Part shown: piece after piece, positions 37,929 to 46,456 of the stretch
How positions within the stretch are numbered: position 1 is the first letter of the stretch
How the letters are laid out: the number at the start of each line of letters is the position of its first letter
Source: Salinibacterium xinjiangense
GTDB taxonomy: Bacteria; Actinomycetota; Actinomycetes; Actinomycetales; Microbacteriaceae
Direction: 5' to 3'
Length of the DNA stretch: 59,075 bases
Assembly (NCBI RefSeq): GCF_014645015.1
Contig: NZ_BMLC01000003.1
Span: 1 to 59,075 of the forward strand
The notes under the pieces: model-generated
What the model was told of the DNA's origin: nothing
Seen by the model: the letters and a program-made list of their open reading frames with translations, nothing else
Databases searched by the model: none
Program-made: the position numbers and the translations under genes

Positions 37929-38059
37929 GGCAGCACGACGAGCAACACTCGGCTCCCTCGCCGGTATTGGCCCAGTCTATTTACGTGCCGGTCACAAACC
38001 GAAACAATGGGGAAACGTTCGCCCTCGATGATGAGGGTCAGATCCCGGAGGTTCCATCC
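37929..38059 (+). promoter_or_regulatory. leader of the pyrimidine-catabolism operon
   Basis: A 131-bp gap. It contains a small hairpin CCCTC-GATGAT-GAGGG (38022-38037) and a ribosome binding site CGGAGG at 38046-38051. An in-frame TTG at 37967 would add 31 residues to the amidohydrolase; the good ribosome binding site favours the ATG at 38060. A clear -10 could not be fixed; TCTATT near 37976-37981 is one option. Confidence 0.4.
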
Positions 38060-38908
38060 ATGACTGTTGTACGCGCCGCTATCACTCAGACCACCTGGAC
38101 GGGCGATAAAGAATCAATGCTCGCCAAGCACGAGCAGTTCGCCCGGGATGCCGCCGCCGCCGGCGCCCAGGTGATCTGTTTCCAGGAGCTGTTCTACGGC
38201 CCGTATTTCGGAATCACCGAAGACAAGAAGTACTACCGCTACGCAGAGCAGGCTGACGGCCCGATCGTGCGGCGCTTCGCCGCGCTCGCCAGAGAACTCG
38301 GCATCGTGATGATCCTGCCGATCTACGAGGAAGACATCACCGGGGTGTACTACAACACCGCTGTCATCGTCGAATCGGATGGGACGATCCTCGGCAAATA
38401 CCGCAAGCACCACATCCCGCACCTCGACAGGTTCTGGGAGAAGTTCTATTTCCGCCCGGGCAACATGGGCTACCCCGTCTTCGACACTTCGGTCGGCAAA
38501 ATCGGCCTCTACATCTGCTACGACCGTCATTTCCCCGAAGGATGGCGCGAGCTGGGGCTGAACGGAGCGCACATGGTGTTCAACCCCAACGCCACCAAGC
38601 CGGGTCTCTCGAACCGGCTGTGGGAGGTGGAGGGCCCATGCGCCGCTGTCGCCAACGGATATTTCGTGCTGCAGCCCAACCGCGTCGGACGTGAAGACAA
38701 CGAATACGGTGACCTTGCCGTGGACTTCTACGGCACCAGCCAGGTGATCGACCCGCGCGGCAATTTCGTCGGCGAGCGCGGCTCAGGCACGGATGAGGAG
38801 ATCATCATCCGCGACCTCGACATGGACATGGTGCAGCAGATGCGAGACGACTGGCAGTTCTACCGCGACCGTCGTCCCGACTCCTACACGAGCATCCCGA
38901 AACCGTAG
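38060..38908 (+). CDS. nitrilase-superfamily amidohydrolase, probable N-carbamoyl-beta-alanine amidohydrolase
   Basis: A 282-residue C-N hydrolase with the Glu-Lys-Cys triad: E43 in CFQELF, K116 in GKYRKHHIP and C153 in YICYDRHFPE. The segments FYGPYFGI and the bulky KYYRYAEQ are typical of beta-ureidopropionase-like members. Followed 16 bp later by the dihydropyrimidinase gene, which would make its substrate. Expected reaction: N-carbamoyl-beta-alanine to beta-alanine, CO2 and ammonia. An N-carbamoyl-D-amino acid or other hydantoin product is an alternative. Confidence 0.88.
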   Translation: MTVVRAAITQTTWTGDKESMLAKHEQFARDAAAAGAQVICFQELFYGPYFGITEDKKYYRYAEQADGPIVRRFAALARELGIVMILPIYEEDITGVYYNTAVIVESDGTILGKYRKHHIPHLDRFWEKFYFRPGNMGYPVFDTSVGKIGLYICYDRHFPEGWRELGLNGAHMVFNPNATKPGLSNRLWEVEGPCAAVANGYFVLQPNRVGREDNEYGDLAVDFYGTSQVIDPRGNFVGERGSGTDEEIIIRDLDMDMVQQMRDDWQFYRDRRPDSYTSIPKP

Positions 38909-38924
38909 TCACGAGGAGCAATCA

Positions 38925-40343
38925 ATGAAGACGCTCATCACCAATGGAACGGTCGTCACCTCGACCGGTCGATCGCGTGCCGATGTGCTCATCGACGGCG
39001 ATACCATCGCCGCCGTGCTGGCACCCGGGTCGAGCCTGCTCGGCTTCGACGTGGCGGGCAACGTCGACGTCGTGATCGACGCCGCCGGCAAATACGTGAT
39101 CCCCGGTGGGGTCGACGCTCACACCCACATGGAGCTGCCGTTCGGTGGCACCGCTGCGTCAGACACCTTCGAGACCGGCACACGGGCTGCCGCATGGGGT
39201 GGCACGACGACCATCATCGACTTCGCGGTTCAGACCTACGGCCAGCGGGTGCTGGATGGCCTCGCCTCCTGGCACCAGAAGGCCGCCGGCAACTGCGCGA
39301 TCGACTACGCGTTCCACCAGATCATCGGTGACGTCAACGACGACTCGCTCGCCGCTATGCGCACGCTTCCCGATGAGGGGATCTCCAGTTTCAAACTGTT
39401 CATGGCGTATCCGGGCGTGTTCATGTCGGATGACGCGCAAATCCTCAGGGCGATGCAGGTGTCGGCCGACACCGGCATGATGACGATGATGCACGCCGAG
39501 AATGGGCCGGTTATCGACGTGCTCGCCCAGCAGTTGATCGACAAGGGCAACACCTCGCCGTTCTACCACGGGGTCGCCCGCGCCTGGCAGATGGAGGAGG
39601 AGGCGACGCATCGCGCGATCATGCTCTCGCACCTGACGGGGGCGCCGCTCTACGTGGTCCACGTCAGCGCGAAGCAGGCCGTCCAGCAGCTGGCCTGGGC
39701 CCGTGACAACGGCCAGAACGTCTTCGGGGAGACCTGCCCGCAATACCTGTACCTCTCGCTCGAGGAGCAGCTCGGCGCCCCGGGGTTCGAGGGCGCGAAG
39801 TGGGTGTGCTCCACCCCGCTGCGGTCGAGGGAGGAAGGCCACCAGCACGCAATGTGGCAGTCGCTGCGCACCAACGACATCCAGATGGTCTCGACCGACC
39901 ACTGCCCGTTTTGCATGAAAGACCAGAAAGAGCTGGGGCTCGGCGATTTCCGAAAGATTCCGAACGGGATCGGCTCGGTAGAGCATCGGATGGACCTGCT
40001 CTACCAGGGCGTCGTCGACGGGCAGATCTCGCTCGAGCGCTGGGTCGAGATCACCGCGACCACGCCAGCCAGGATGTTCGGTCTGTACGGGAAGAAGGGC
40101 GTCATCCAGCCGGGAGCCGACGCCGACATCGTCATCTACGACCCGAACGGTCACACCTCGATCGGCTTGGAAAAAACCCACCACATGAACATGGACCACT
40201 CGGCATGGGAAGGTTTCGAGATCGACGGTCACGTCGACACCGTGCTCTCGCGCGGCAAGGTCATCGTCGACGACAACCAGTACCTGGGCGCCAAAGGCGA
40301 TGGCCGGTTCGTCAAGCGTTCACTCTCGCAGTACCTGATCTAA
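38925..40343 (+). CDS. dihydropyrimidinase / hydantoinase
   Basis: A 472-residue cyclic amidohydrolase. Metal ligands H66 and H68 are in DAHTHMEL, the carboxylated lysine is K157 in SSFKLFMAYPG, H190 is in MMHAEN, H246 is in YVVHVSAK, and the catalytic Asp is in STDHCPF. Converts 5,6-dihydrouracil (or hydantoins) to N-carbamoyl-beta-alanine. ATG with GAGGAG six bases upstream. The N-terminal GTVVTSTGRSRADVLIDGD is the family beta-sandwich start. Confidence 0.93.
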   Translation: MKTLITNGTVVTSTGRSRADVLIDGDTIAAVLAPGSSLLGFDVAGNVDVVIDAAGKYVIPGGVDAHTHMELPFGGTAASDTFETGTRAAAWGGTTTIIDFAVQTYGQRVLDGLASWHQKAAGNCAIDYAFHQIIGDVNDDSLAAMRTLPDEGISSFKLFMAYPGVFMSDDAQILRAMQVSADTGMMTMMHAENGPVIDVLAQQLIDKGNTSPFYHGVARAWQMEEEATHRAIMLSHLTGAPLYVVHVSAKQAVQQLAWARDNGQNVFGETCPQYLYLSLEEQLGAPGFEGAKWVCSTPLRSREEGHQHAMWQSLRTNDIQMVSTDHCPFCMKDQKELGLGDFRKIPNGIGSVEHRMDLLYQGVVDGQISLERWVEITATTPARMFGLYGKKGVIQPGADADIVIYDPNGHTSIGLEKTHHMNMDHSAWEGFEIDGHVDTVLSRGKVIVDDNQYLGAKGDGRFVKRSLSQYLI

Positions 40344-40373
40344 GCGGTACCTGGTTCAACAGAAAGCGGCACC

Positions 40374-41390
40374 ATGGAATTCGGAGCAGTTCTCCAAACC
40401 AATCCACCAGCATCACGCACGGTCCACCTCGCGAAACTCGCGGAGCAGCACGGCTTCGAATACGTGTGGACGTTCGACTCGCACCTGCTGTGGCAGGAGC
40501 CCTATGTGATCTACAGCGCGATACTCGCCGAGACCAACCGCGTGATCGTCGGGCCGATGGTGACCAACCCGGCGACCCGTGACTGGACAGTGACGGCCTC
40601 GGTATTCGCGACCCTGAACGAGATGTACGGCAACCGCACGGTCATCGGGATCGGGCGCGGCGACTCGGCGGTGCGCGTCACCAACGGGGCTCCAACGACG
40701 TTGAAGACGTTGCGCGAGTCGATTCACGTGATCCGCGAGCTGGCGAACAGCCGCTCAGTCGAATACAACGGCGCCGAACTGCAGTTTCCGTGGTCGCGCG
40801 GCTCCGAGGTCGAAGTGTGGGTGGCCGCCTACGGACCGCTGGCGCTGAAGCTCACCGGCGAGGTCGGGGATGGGTTCATCCTGCAACTGGCCGATCTGGA
40901 CATCGCGGAATGGATGATCAAGACGGTGCGGGATGCCGCGGAAAAAGCGGGTCGCGATCCGATGTCGATCAAATTCTGCGTGGCGGCGCCCATGTACATC
41001 GGCGACAACATCGAGCACATGCGAAACCAGACGCGATGGTTCGGCGGGATGGTCGGAAACCACGTCGCCGACATCGTGGCGAAGTACGGCGAAGGATCGA
41101 GCGTGCCCAGCGCACTCACCGACTACATCAGGGCGCGCGAGGGCTACGACTACAACCAGCACGGGCTTGCCGGAAACAGCCATGCCGACTTCGTGCCGGA
41201 CGAGATCGTTGACAGGTTCTGCGTGCTGGGCACGGCCGAACAGCACATCGAGAAGCTCACGGCACTCAAGGAGCTCGGGGTCGACCAGTTCGCCGGTTAC
41301 CTGCAGCACGACAACAAAGAAGAGACGATGCGCCAGTATGGCGAGATCGTGATGCCGGCGCTGCGCGAGCACATCGTCGCTAAAGCATGA
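40374..41390 (+). CDS. LLM-class oxidoreductase (TIGR03842-like)
   Basis: A 338-residue luciferase-like monooxygenase-fold protein. It begins MEFGAVLQTNPPASRTV and carries YVWTFDSHLLWQEPY, VGPMVTNPATRDWTVTAS and IGIGRGDSAVRV. This subgroup is described as F420-dependent and is known beside dihydropyrimidinase/hydantoinase genes. Here it sits between dihydropyrimidinase and an ABC transporter in one unit. It could reduce uracil or thymine with F420H2, or oxidise a related ring. That is inference. ATGA overlap with the permease. Confidence 0.85.
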   Translation: MEFGAVLQTNPPASRTVHLAKLAEQHGFEYVWTFDSHLLWQEPYVIYSAILAETNRVIVGPMVTNPATRDWTVTASVFATLNEMYGNRTVIGIGRGDSAVRVTNGAPTTLKTLRESIHVIRELANSRSVEYNGAELQFPWSRGSEVEVWVAAYGPLALKLTGEVGDGFILQLADLDIAEWMIKTVRDAAEKAGRDPMSIKFCVAAPMYIGDNIEHMRNQTRWFGGMVGNHVADIVAKYGEGSSVPSALTDYIRAREGYDYNQHGLAGNSHADFVPDEIVDRFCVLGTAEQHIEKLTALKELGVDQFAGYLQHDNKEETMRQYGEIVMPALREHIVAKA

Positions 41391-42283
41391 CGCGACAGCG
41401 GGCAGGCATCGCGTGGGGAGCGCTCGGCGTGTTGGCCGTCATGGCGCTGTGGGAGCTTTACAAGGCGCTTGGGCCGGCAGAAGGATTCGTCGTCGGGGCG
41501 ATTGCCGGCAAGACGGGCTCCGGCGTCATGCTGCTTCCCCGCACCAACGACCGGGCCATGCCTCACATCTGGGACATGGTGGCGCGGCTGTTCCAATCGA
41601 CGAGTGGCGGAGACACCCCACCGCTCATAGTCCCCGTGGTCACGGCCTGTCTCACCACACTCGGAATCGTGGCCGTCGGATGGCTCATCGGAGTAACGGT
41701 TGGCCTCCTGCTCGGCCTCGTGATGCAGCGCTGGCGCCTCGCGGAATGGGGCCTGCTGCCCTGGATCGTCGTGAGTCAGACGGTGCCGCTCATCGCCTTT
41801 GCGCCTATCCTTGCGAGCATCGGCAGCCAGGTCGATCGCGCTGGATCCATCCCGTGGCCACAATGGCTCTCCGTGGCGATCATCGCATCGTATCTGGCGT
41901 TCTTCCCGGTCGCGGTCGGTGTGCTGCGCGGCCTCGAGGCGCCGGACCGCATCCACCTCGACCTGATGCGTACCTACGCGGCCGGGTACTGGCAGACGCT
42001 GTTGAGCCTTCGTCTGCCGGCGGCCGTGCCGCACCTGCTGCCAGCGCTGCGACTCGCCGCGGCCAGTGCCGTGGTCGGTGCGGTCGTCGCCGAGGTCTCC
42101 ATCGGGATGCGTGGAGGGATCGGCAGGATGCTCATCCAGCTTGCCGGCCAGGGCTCAAGTGATCCAGCCGCCCCATGGGGCCCCACGTTCGGCTCGATCG
42201 CGCTCGGACTCGTCGCGGCCGGAACCGTCGCACTCATCGGCTTCGGCCTCAGGAACTACCGCAGGGGAGAAGCAACATCATGA
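41387..42283 (+). CDS. ABC transporter permease (first of two)
   Basis: A 298-residue inner-membrane protein of the SsuC/TauC/ThiX class. There are about six hydrophobic helices and the EAA-type loop around VLRGLEAPDRIHLDLMRTYAAGYWQTLLSLRLPAAVPHLLPAL. Pairs with the permease at 43068. ATGA overlaps on both sides (LLM gene and ATPase) show a tightly coupled operon. Confidence 0.9.
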   Translation: MTRQRAGIAWGALGVLAVMALWELYKALGPAEGFVVGAIAGKTGSGVMLLPRTNDRAMPHIWDMVARLFQSTSGGDTPPLIVPVVTACLTTLGIVAVGWLIGVTVGLLLGLVMQRWRLAEWGLLPWIVVSQTVPLIAFAPILASIGSQVDRAGSIPWPQWLSVAIIASYLAFFPVAVGVLRGLEAPDRIHLDLMRTYAAGYWQTLLSLRLPAAVPHLLPALRLAAASAVVGAVVAEVSIGMRGGIGRMLIQLAGQGSSDPAAPWGPTFGSIALGLVAAGTVALIGFGLRNYRRGEATS

Positions 42284-43071
42284 TCGAGCTCGCAGTCAAT
42301 GCACGGGGAGTGGGGAAGACTTTTCCCACGAAAGATGGTGACGTCGTCGCTCTGACCGAGGTCGAGCTCACGGTCGAGGCTGGCGAATTCGTCTCCCTCA
42401 TCGGGCCGTCGGGCTGCGGGAAGTCCACGCTGCTGCGTCTGATCGCCGACCTCGATCCGGCGTCGACGGGAACGCTCGAGATCTTCGGCAAGCCCGCAAG
42501 CCAGGCTCGTGTCGACCAGGACTACGGCATCGCGTTCCAGCAGGCGGGGTTGCTCCCGTGGCGAACGGTGGCGGGCAATATCGCGCTGCCGCTGGAGCTG
42601 CACGGCATGGCGAAGCCAGCCAGGGCGGCCAGGGTCGCCGAGCTCGCCGAGCTCGTGGGGCTCACCGAGTTCGTCGACCGGTATCCCGACCAGCTCTCCG
42701 GTGGTATGCAACAGCGTGTCGCCATCGCGCGGGCGCTTGCCGAGCAACCGCGGCTGCTGCTCATGGATGAACCGTTCGGGGCGCTCGACGAGATGACGCG
42801 CGAATACCTGCAGGGCGAGCTCACGCGCATCGCCGCAGAAACAGGAGCCGCTGTCGTCTTCGTGACGCACTCGATTCCCGAGGCGGTGTTTCTCTCCGAT
42901 CGTGTGGTCGTGATGAGCCCGCGACCGGGCCGCATCACCGAGATCCTCAGCACCGGGCTCGATGACATCCGGGATGAAGCGCTCAGGGAGTCGCCGGAGT
43001 ACTTCGAACGGGTCACGGCGGTGCGCGAGGCACTGCACGGCATTCCCGTCGAACGGGCGAACGAACGATGA
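42280..43071 (+). CDS. ABC transporter ATPase
   Basis: A 263-residue nucleotide-binding subunit. Walker A is [10 protein letters not shown]-loop FQQAGLLPW, signature [15 protein letters not shown], Walker [14 protein letters not shown] and H-loop [15 protein letters not shown]. It resembles SsuB/TauB-type importers. Sandwiched between two permease genes with 4-bp overlaps on each side. GGGGAG precedes the ATG. Confidence 0.93.
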   Translation: MIELAVNARGVGKTFPTKDGDVVALTEVELTVEAGEFVSLIGPSGCGKSTLLRLIADLDPASTGTLEIFGKPASQARVDQDYGIAFQQAGLLPWRTVAGNIALPLELHGMAKPARAARVAELAELVGLTEFVDRYPDQLSGGMQQRVAIARALAEQPRLLLMDEPFGALDEMTREYLQGELTRIAAETGAAVVFVTHSIPEAVFLSDRVVVMSPRPGRITEILSTGLDDIRDEALRESPEYFERVTAVREALHGIPVERANER

Positions 43072-43853
43072 CCACCACGAGCAACGCCGTGCGCACTCCA
43101 CCGGTGTGGGTGCGAGTCGTCGCGCCGATCACCGTCGGCGTGGTTATCCTCGTCATCTGGATCGTCGCCGTCGACGTGGTGAAGGCTGCCCCACGCGCGC
43201 TGCCAAGCCCGATCGCGATCACCAACGAATTCGTGTTGCGATCCGGAATCATCGTCGAAGACATGGGCATCACGGCCTCCAACGCACTCATCGGGCTGGT
43301 GGCTGGCGCGATCGTGGCCATCGTGCTCGCGGCCCTCGCCGCGACCTCCCGCCCCGTCGACGGCATGCTCGCCCCGTTGGTCGCGGCGATCGCCGTCGTG
43401 CCGATCGTGGCGCTCACCCCGATCCTCAACACGATGTTCGGCGCATCGAGCCAGTTCGGGCGCCAGTCCGTCGCGGCGATCGCGGCGTTCGTCCCGGTTT
43501 TCGTGAACGTGCTGCGAGGGCTTCGACAGACGAGGCCCGTGCATCGCGACGTCTTGCGATCGTCGGCGGCGACCGGGCTGCAGACCTTCAGGGTGCTGAC
43601 GCTGCCGACCGCGCTCCCGTACCTGATGAGCGGACTTCGCATCGCGAGCTCGATCGCGGTGATCGCCGCCCTCGTCGCCGAATATTTCGGAGGCCCGGCC
43701 GACGGTATCGGTACGGCGATCGCCACGTACGCGAAGTCCGGCCGAGCCTCCCTCGCGTTCGCCTATGTCGCCGGTGGCATCGCCATCGGGCTCGTGTTCT
43801 TCCTCGTCACGTCGCTGCTCGAGTGGCTCGTGTCGAGGCGAAAGCCGGTCTGA
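43068..43853 (+). CDS. ABC transporter permease (second of two)
   Basis: A 261-residue inner-membrane permease with about six helices and an EAA-type loop at [36 protein letters not shown]. Clearly distinct from the first permease, so the channel is probably a heterodimer. A 54-bp gap with AAAGGGAA leads to the binding protein. Confidence 0.9.
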   Translation: MTTTSNAVRTPPVWVRVVAPITVGVVILVIWIVAVDVVKAAPRALPSPIAITNEFVLRSGIIVEDMGITASNALIGLVAGAIVAIVLAALAATSRPVDGMLAPLVAAIAVVPIVALTPILNTMFGASSQFGRQSVAAIAAFVPVFVNVLRGLRQTRPVHRDVLRSSAATGLQTFRVLTLPTALPYLMSGLRIASSIAVIAALVAEYFGGPADGIGTAIATYAKSGRASLAFAYVAGGIAIGLVFFLVTSLLEWLVSRRKPV

Positions 43854-43907
43854 CCGGCACCCGCATCACAGCACAGTTACGCATCATCCATCACGAAAGG
43901 GAACAGC

Positions 43908-45074
43908 ATGAGACACAGCACCAGGCGCCTGCTCACCGTGGCATCAGTCGTCGCCATCTCGTCACTCGCGCTCAGCGCGTGCTCCGCTCCGGCGGAAGAC
44001 ACCGGATCGGCTTCGGGCGATTTCGAGCCGATCACCGACATCAGCCTCCAGTTGCAGTGGCTGCCGCAGGCGCAGTTCGCGGGCTACTACGTGGCTCTCG
44101 ATAAGGGCTACTTCGAGGACGAGGGTTTCGACAACGTCGACATCATCCCGTCGGGCGGCGACATAGTCCCGCAGGATGCGCTTGTGGCCGGCGACGTCGA
44201 CTTCGCCGTGGCCTGGGTTCCGAAGGTGCTCGGCACCCTCGAAGCAACCGGCGCGGAACTCACCGATATCGCGCAGGTCTTCCAGAAATCCGGCACCCTG
44301 CAGGTCTCCTTCAAGGGCGACGGCGTCGCTGACGTCGCTGACTTCGAGGGGAAGCGCATCGGGTCATGGGGCTTCGGTAACGAATGGGAGATTTTCGCGG
44401 CGATGGCTGCCGATGGCCTCGACGCGTCGTCCGTTTCGATCACCACGCAGGACTTCTCGATGAATGCGCTGCTCGATGGTGACGTCGACGCTGCCCAGGC
44501 CATGACCTACAACGAGTGGGCGCAGATTCTCGAGGTCGTCAACCCGGCCACAGGCAAGCTGTACCAGCCCGGGGACTTCGACGTCGTCTCGTATGAAGAC
44601 ACCGAGGGCGCGATGCTCCAGGATGCGATCTGGGCCGACACCGCCAGGCTCGACGACCCCGCCTACGCCGATGCGGCCGTGAGGTTCCTCAAGGCGGTCA
44701 CCAAGGGCTGGATCTTCGCCAGGGACAACCCCGAGGAGGCCGCATCGATCACGTACGACGCCGCGGTCAACGCCGAGGCCGCGTTCCCCGTCGGTCCAGT
44801 CCACCAGACCTGGCAGATGAACGAGGTCAACAAGCTCATCTGGGCCGGCGGTGACTTCGGTCTCGTCGACCAGGCAGCGTGGGACAAAACCGTCGCTGGC
44901 GCACTCGCGGCAGTCAACCAGGACGGCATCAACCTGATTAGCGGCGAGCCCGCGGACTCGGCATATTCGAACGAGTACATCAAGAAGGCACTGGAAGAAC
45001 TCGCGGCTGAGGGCATGACAGTAGGCGGCGAATACACGCCGATCGACGTCGTGCTCACCGAGGGTGGCCAGTAG
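43908..45074 (+). CDS. NMT1/THI5-like ABC substrate-binding lipoprotein
   Basis: A 388-residue lipoprotein; the signal peptide ends in lipobox LSAC with C25. The mature protein starts with ISLQLQWLPQAQFAGYYVALDKGYF, the NMT1/SsuA-like fold that binds pyrimidines, thiamine precursors, riboflavin or sulfonates. The DAAQAMTYNEWAQ region is THI5-like. Given its operon with dihydropyrimidinase, a pyrimidine base or related heterocycle is the favoured ligand. Confidence 0.88.
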   Translation: MRHSTRRLLTVASVVAISSLALSACSAPAEDTGSASGDFEPITDISLQLQWLPQAQFAGYYVALDKGYFEDEGFDNVDIIPSGGDIVPQDALVAGDVDFAVAWVPKVLGTLEATGAELTDIAQVFQKSGTLQVSFKGDGVADVADFEGKRIGSWGFGNEWEIFAAMAADGLDASSVSITTQDFSMNALLDGDVDAAQAMTYNEWAQILEVVNPATGKLYQPGDFDVVSYEDTEGAMLQDAIWADTARLDDPAYADAAVRFLKAVTKGWIFARDNPEEAASITYDAAVNAEAAFPVGPVHQTWQMNEVNKLIWAGGDFGLVDQAAWDKTVAGALAAVNQDGINLISGEPADSAYSNEYIKKALEELAAEGMTVGGEYTPIDVVLTEGGQ

Positions 45075-45092
45075 CACTCATCCCTACCAGCG

Positions 45093-45120
45093 GGGCGGGC
45101 GACTTTCGGGTCGCTCGCCC
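45093..45120 (+). terminator. strong hairpin terminator of the ABC/pyrimidine operon
   Basis: GGGCGGGCGAC and GTCGCTCGCCC pair over 11 bp (one G-T wobble) around TTTCGG, 18 bp after the binding-protein stop, followed by TTCTG. Confidence 0.75.
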
Positions 45121-45187
45121 TTCTGCATGCCCCTGTGGCATGAACCGCTGGCAACCATTCGAGGGAAATAATGTCATTCTGCGCCCG

Positions 45188-45193
45188 TATTAT
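45188..45193 (+). promoter_or_regulatory. -10 element, leaderless photolyase-like gene promoter
   Basis: TATTAT is followed by exactly 6 bp and the ATG at 45200. It is among the clearest -10 hexamers in the window. GAAGG lies too close to the ATG to act as a normal ribosome binding site. Confidence 0.65.
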
Positions 45194-45199
45194 CGAAGG

Positions 45200-46417
45200 A
45201 TGATAGAGCAGTTCAATCCCACTCGGGGCGCAGCGCTGGCAGCCCTGGCGGAGTTCGTTCCGCGGGCGGGTCGCGCCTACACGCTGGACCGCAATCACGA
45301 CCGTGGACCGGAGGATCGCAGCAACGTATCGGCGTTGTCGCCCTACCTGCGGCACCGGCTGCTGACCGAGAGCGAAGTGGTCGAAGCCGTGCTCCAGCGG
45401 CACAGTCTCGCTGCGGCCGAAAAGTTCGTGCAGGAGGTGTTCTGGCGCACCTACTGGAAAGGGTGGCTGGAGCTTCGACCCGAGGCCTGGCGGCGCTACC
45501 GGCGAGAGGTCGAGACGCTGGTTCCCGACATCGGTACGGCCGAGTGGTCGAATGATTATGCCCGCGCCTGCGAGGCCCGCACGGGAATCGAGTGTTTCGA
45601 CGCCTGGGTCACCGAGCTGGCCGAGTTCGGCTACCTGCACAATCACACCCGCATGTGGTTCGCGAGCATCTGGATCTTCACGCTCGGCCTGCCGTGGCAG
45701 CTCGGTGCTGACCTGTTCTACCGTCAGCTACTGGATGGCGATGCAGCATCCAATACCCTCTCGTGGCGCTGGGTCGCCGGCCTGCAGACTGCGGGCAAGA
45801 CGTATCTCGCACGGCCCGACAACATCCAGCGCTACACGGATGGGCGATTCTCCCCAACAGGGCTCGCAAGCTTCGCACCAGCGTTGGCAGAACCGGCGCT
45901 TCCTCCGGCCCGGGAGCTGGAGGCCGCTCCCGGTCTGCCCCAGGGCCGGGTAGGCCTCCTGCTGCACGAGGAAGATCTGCACGCCGAGAGCCTGCCGTTA
46001 GGTAACGCAATCGTGCATGCAATCGCGGGCTGGCACCGGGCGGCTGATCGTTCGCCGCTCGGCTGCTCAGACTCCGTCGCCGCTTTCACCTCCACCGCTG
46101 TCAGTGACGGCCTTGCCCGGGCCTCAGCCCACTTCGGAGTGGATTCGGCGCCGCTACTCGAAAGCGACGCCTCGGCTGTGCTCGCCTGGGCCCGCGAGAG
46201 CGGTGTGACCACGATCGTCATCCCGTTCGCCCCGGTCGGGCCCGTACGCGAGCGCGTCGACGGGATGTCGGCGGAACTCGCGTCGGCGGGCGTGTCCCTG
46301 ATCGAAGCTCGACGACAGTGGGACTCGGTGGCGTGGCCGCACGCTGGCCGCGGCTTCTTCCCCTTCCGCGAGCGGATTCCGAAACTGCTCAGAGGGCAGG
46401 GGATCAGGACTCAGTAG
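45200..46417 (+). CDS. photolyase/cryptochrome-like protein with permuted domains
   Basis: A 405-residue protein. Residues about 15-230 match the C-terminal FAD-binding half of DNA photolyases: SALSPYLRHRLLTESEVV, FVQEVFWRTYWKGWLE, YLHNHTRMWFASIW and GDAASNTLSWRWVAGLQT. The last 160 residues (VGLLLHEEDLHAESL, later FFPFRERIPKLL) look like the alpha/beta antenna domain that normally comes first. So the domain order is reversed relative to classical photolyases. DNA repair or light sensing are both possible. Confidence 0.8.
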   Translation: MIEQFNPTRGAALAALAEFVPRAGRAYTLDRNHDRGPEDRSNVSALSPYLRHRLLTESEVVEAVLQRHSLAAAEKFVQEVFWRTYWKGWLELRPEAWRRYRREVETLVPDIGTAEWSNDYARACEARTGIECFDAWVTELAEFGYLHNHTRMWFASIWIFTLGLPWQLGADLFYRQLLDGDAASNTLSWRWVAGLQTAGKTYLARPDNIQRYTDGRFSPTGLASFAPALAEPALPPARELEAAPGLPQGRVGLLLHEEDLHAESLPLGNAIVHAIAGWHRAADRSPLGCSDSVAAFTSTAVSDGLARASAHFGVDSAPLLESDASAVLAWARESGVTTIVIPFAPVGPVRERVDGMSAELASAGVSLIEARRQWDSVAWPHAGRGFFPFRERIPKLLRGQGIRTQ

Positions 46418-46444
46418 AACCGTGCTGACGGGGCTTCAACGTAA

Positions 46445-46450
46445 TACTCT
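46445..46450 (+). promoter_or_regulatory. -10 element, leaderless aminotransferase promoter
   Basis: TACTCT is followed by 6 bp and the GTG at 46457. Confidence 0.5.
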
Positions 46451-46456
46451 GTACTG

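Noticed and set aside
37967-38059. 31-residue N-terminal extension of the amidohydrolase from a TTG
   Set aside because: The ATG at 38060 has a strong CGGAGG site at good spacing, and the family fold begins right there.
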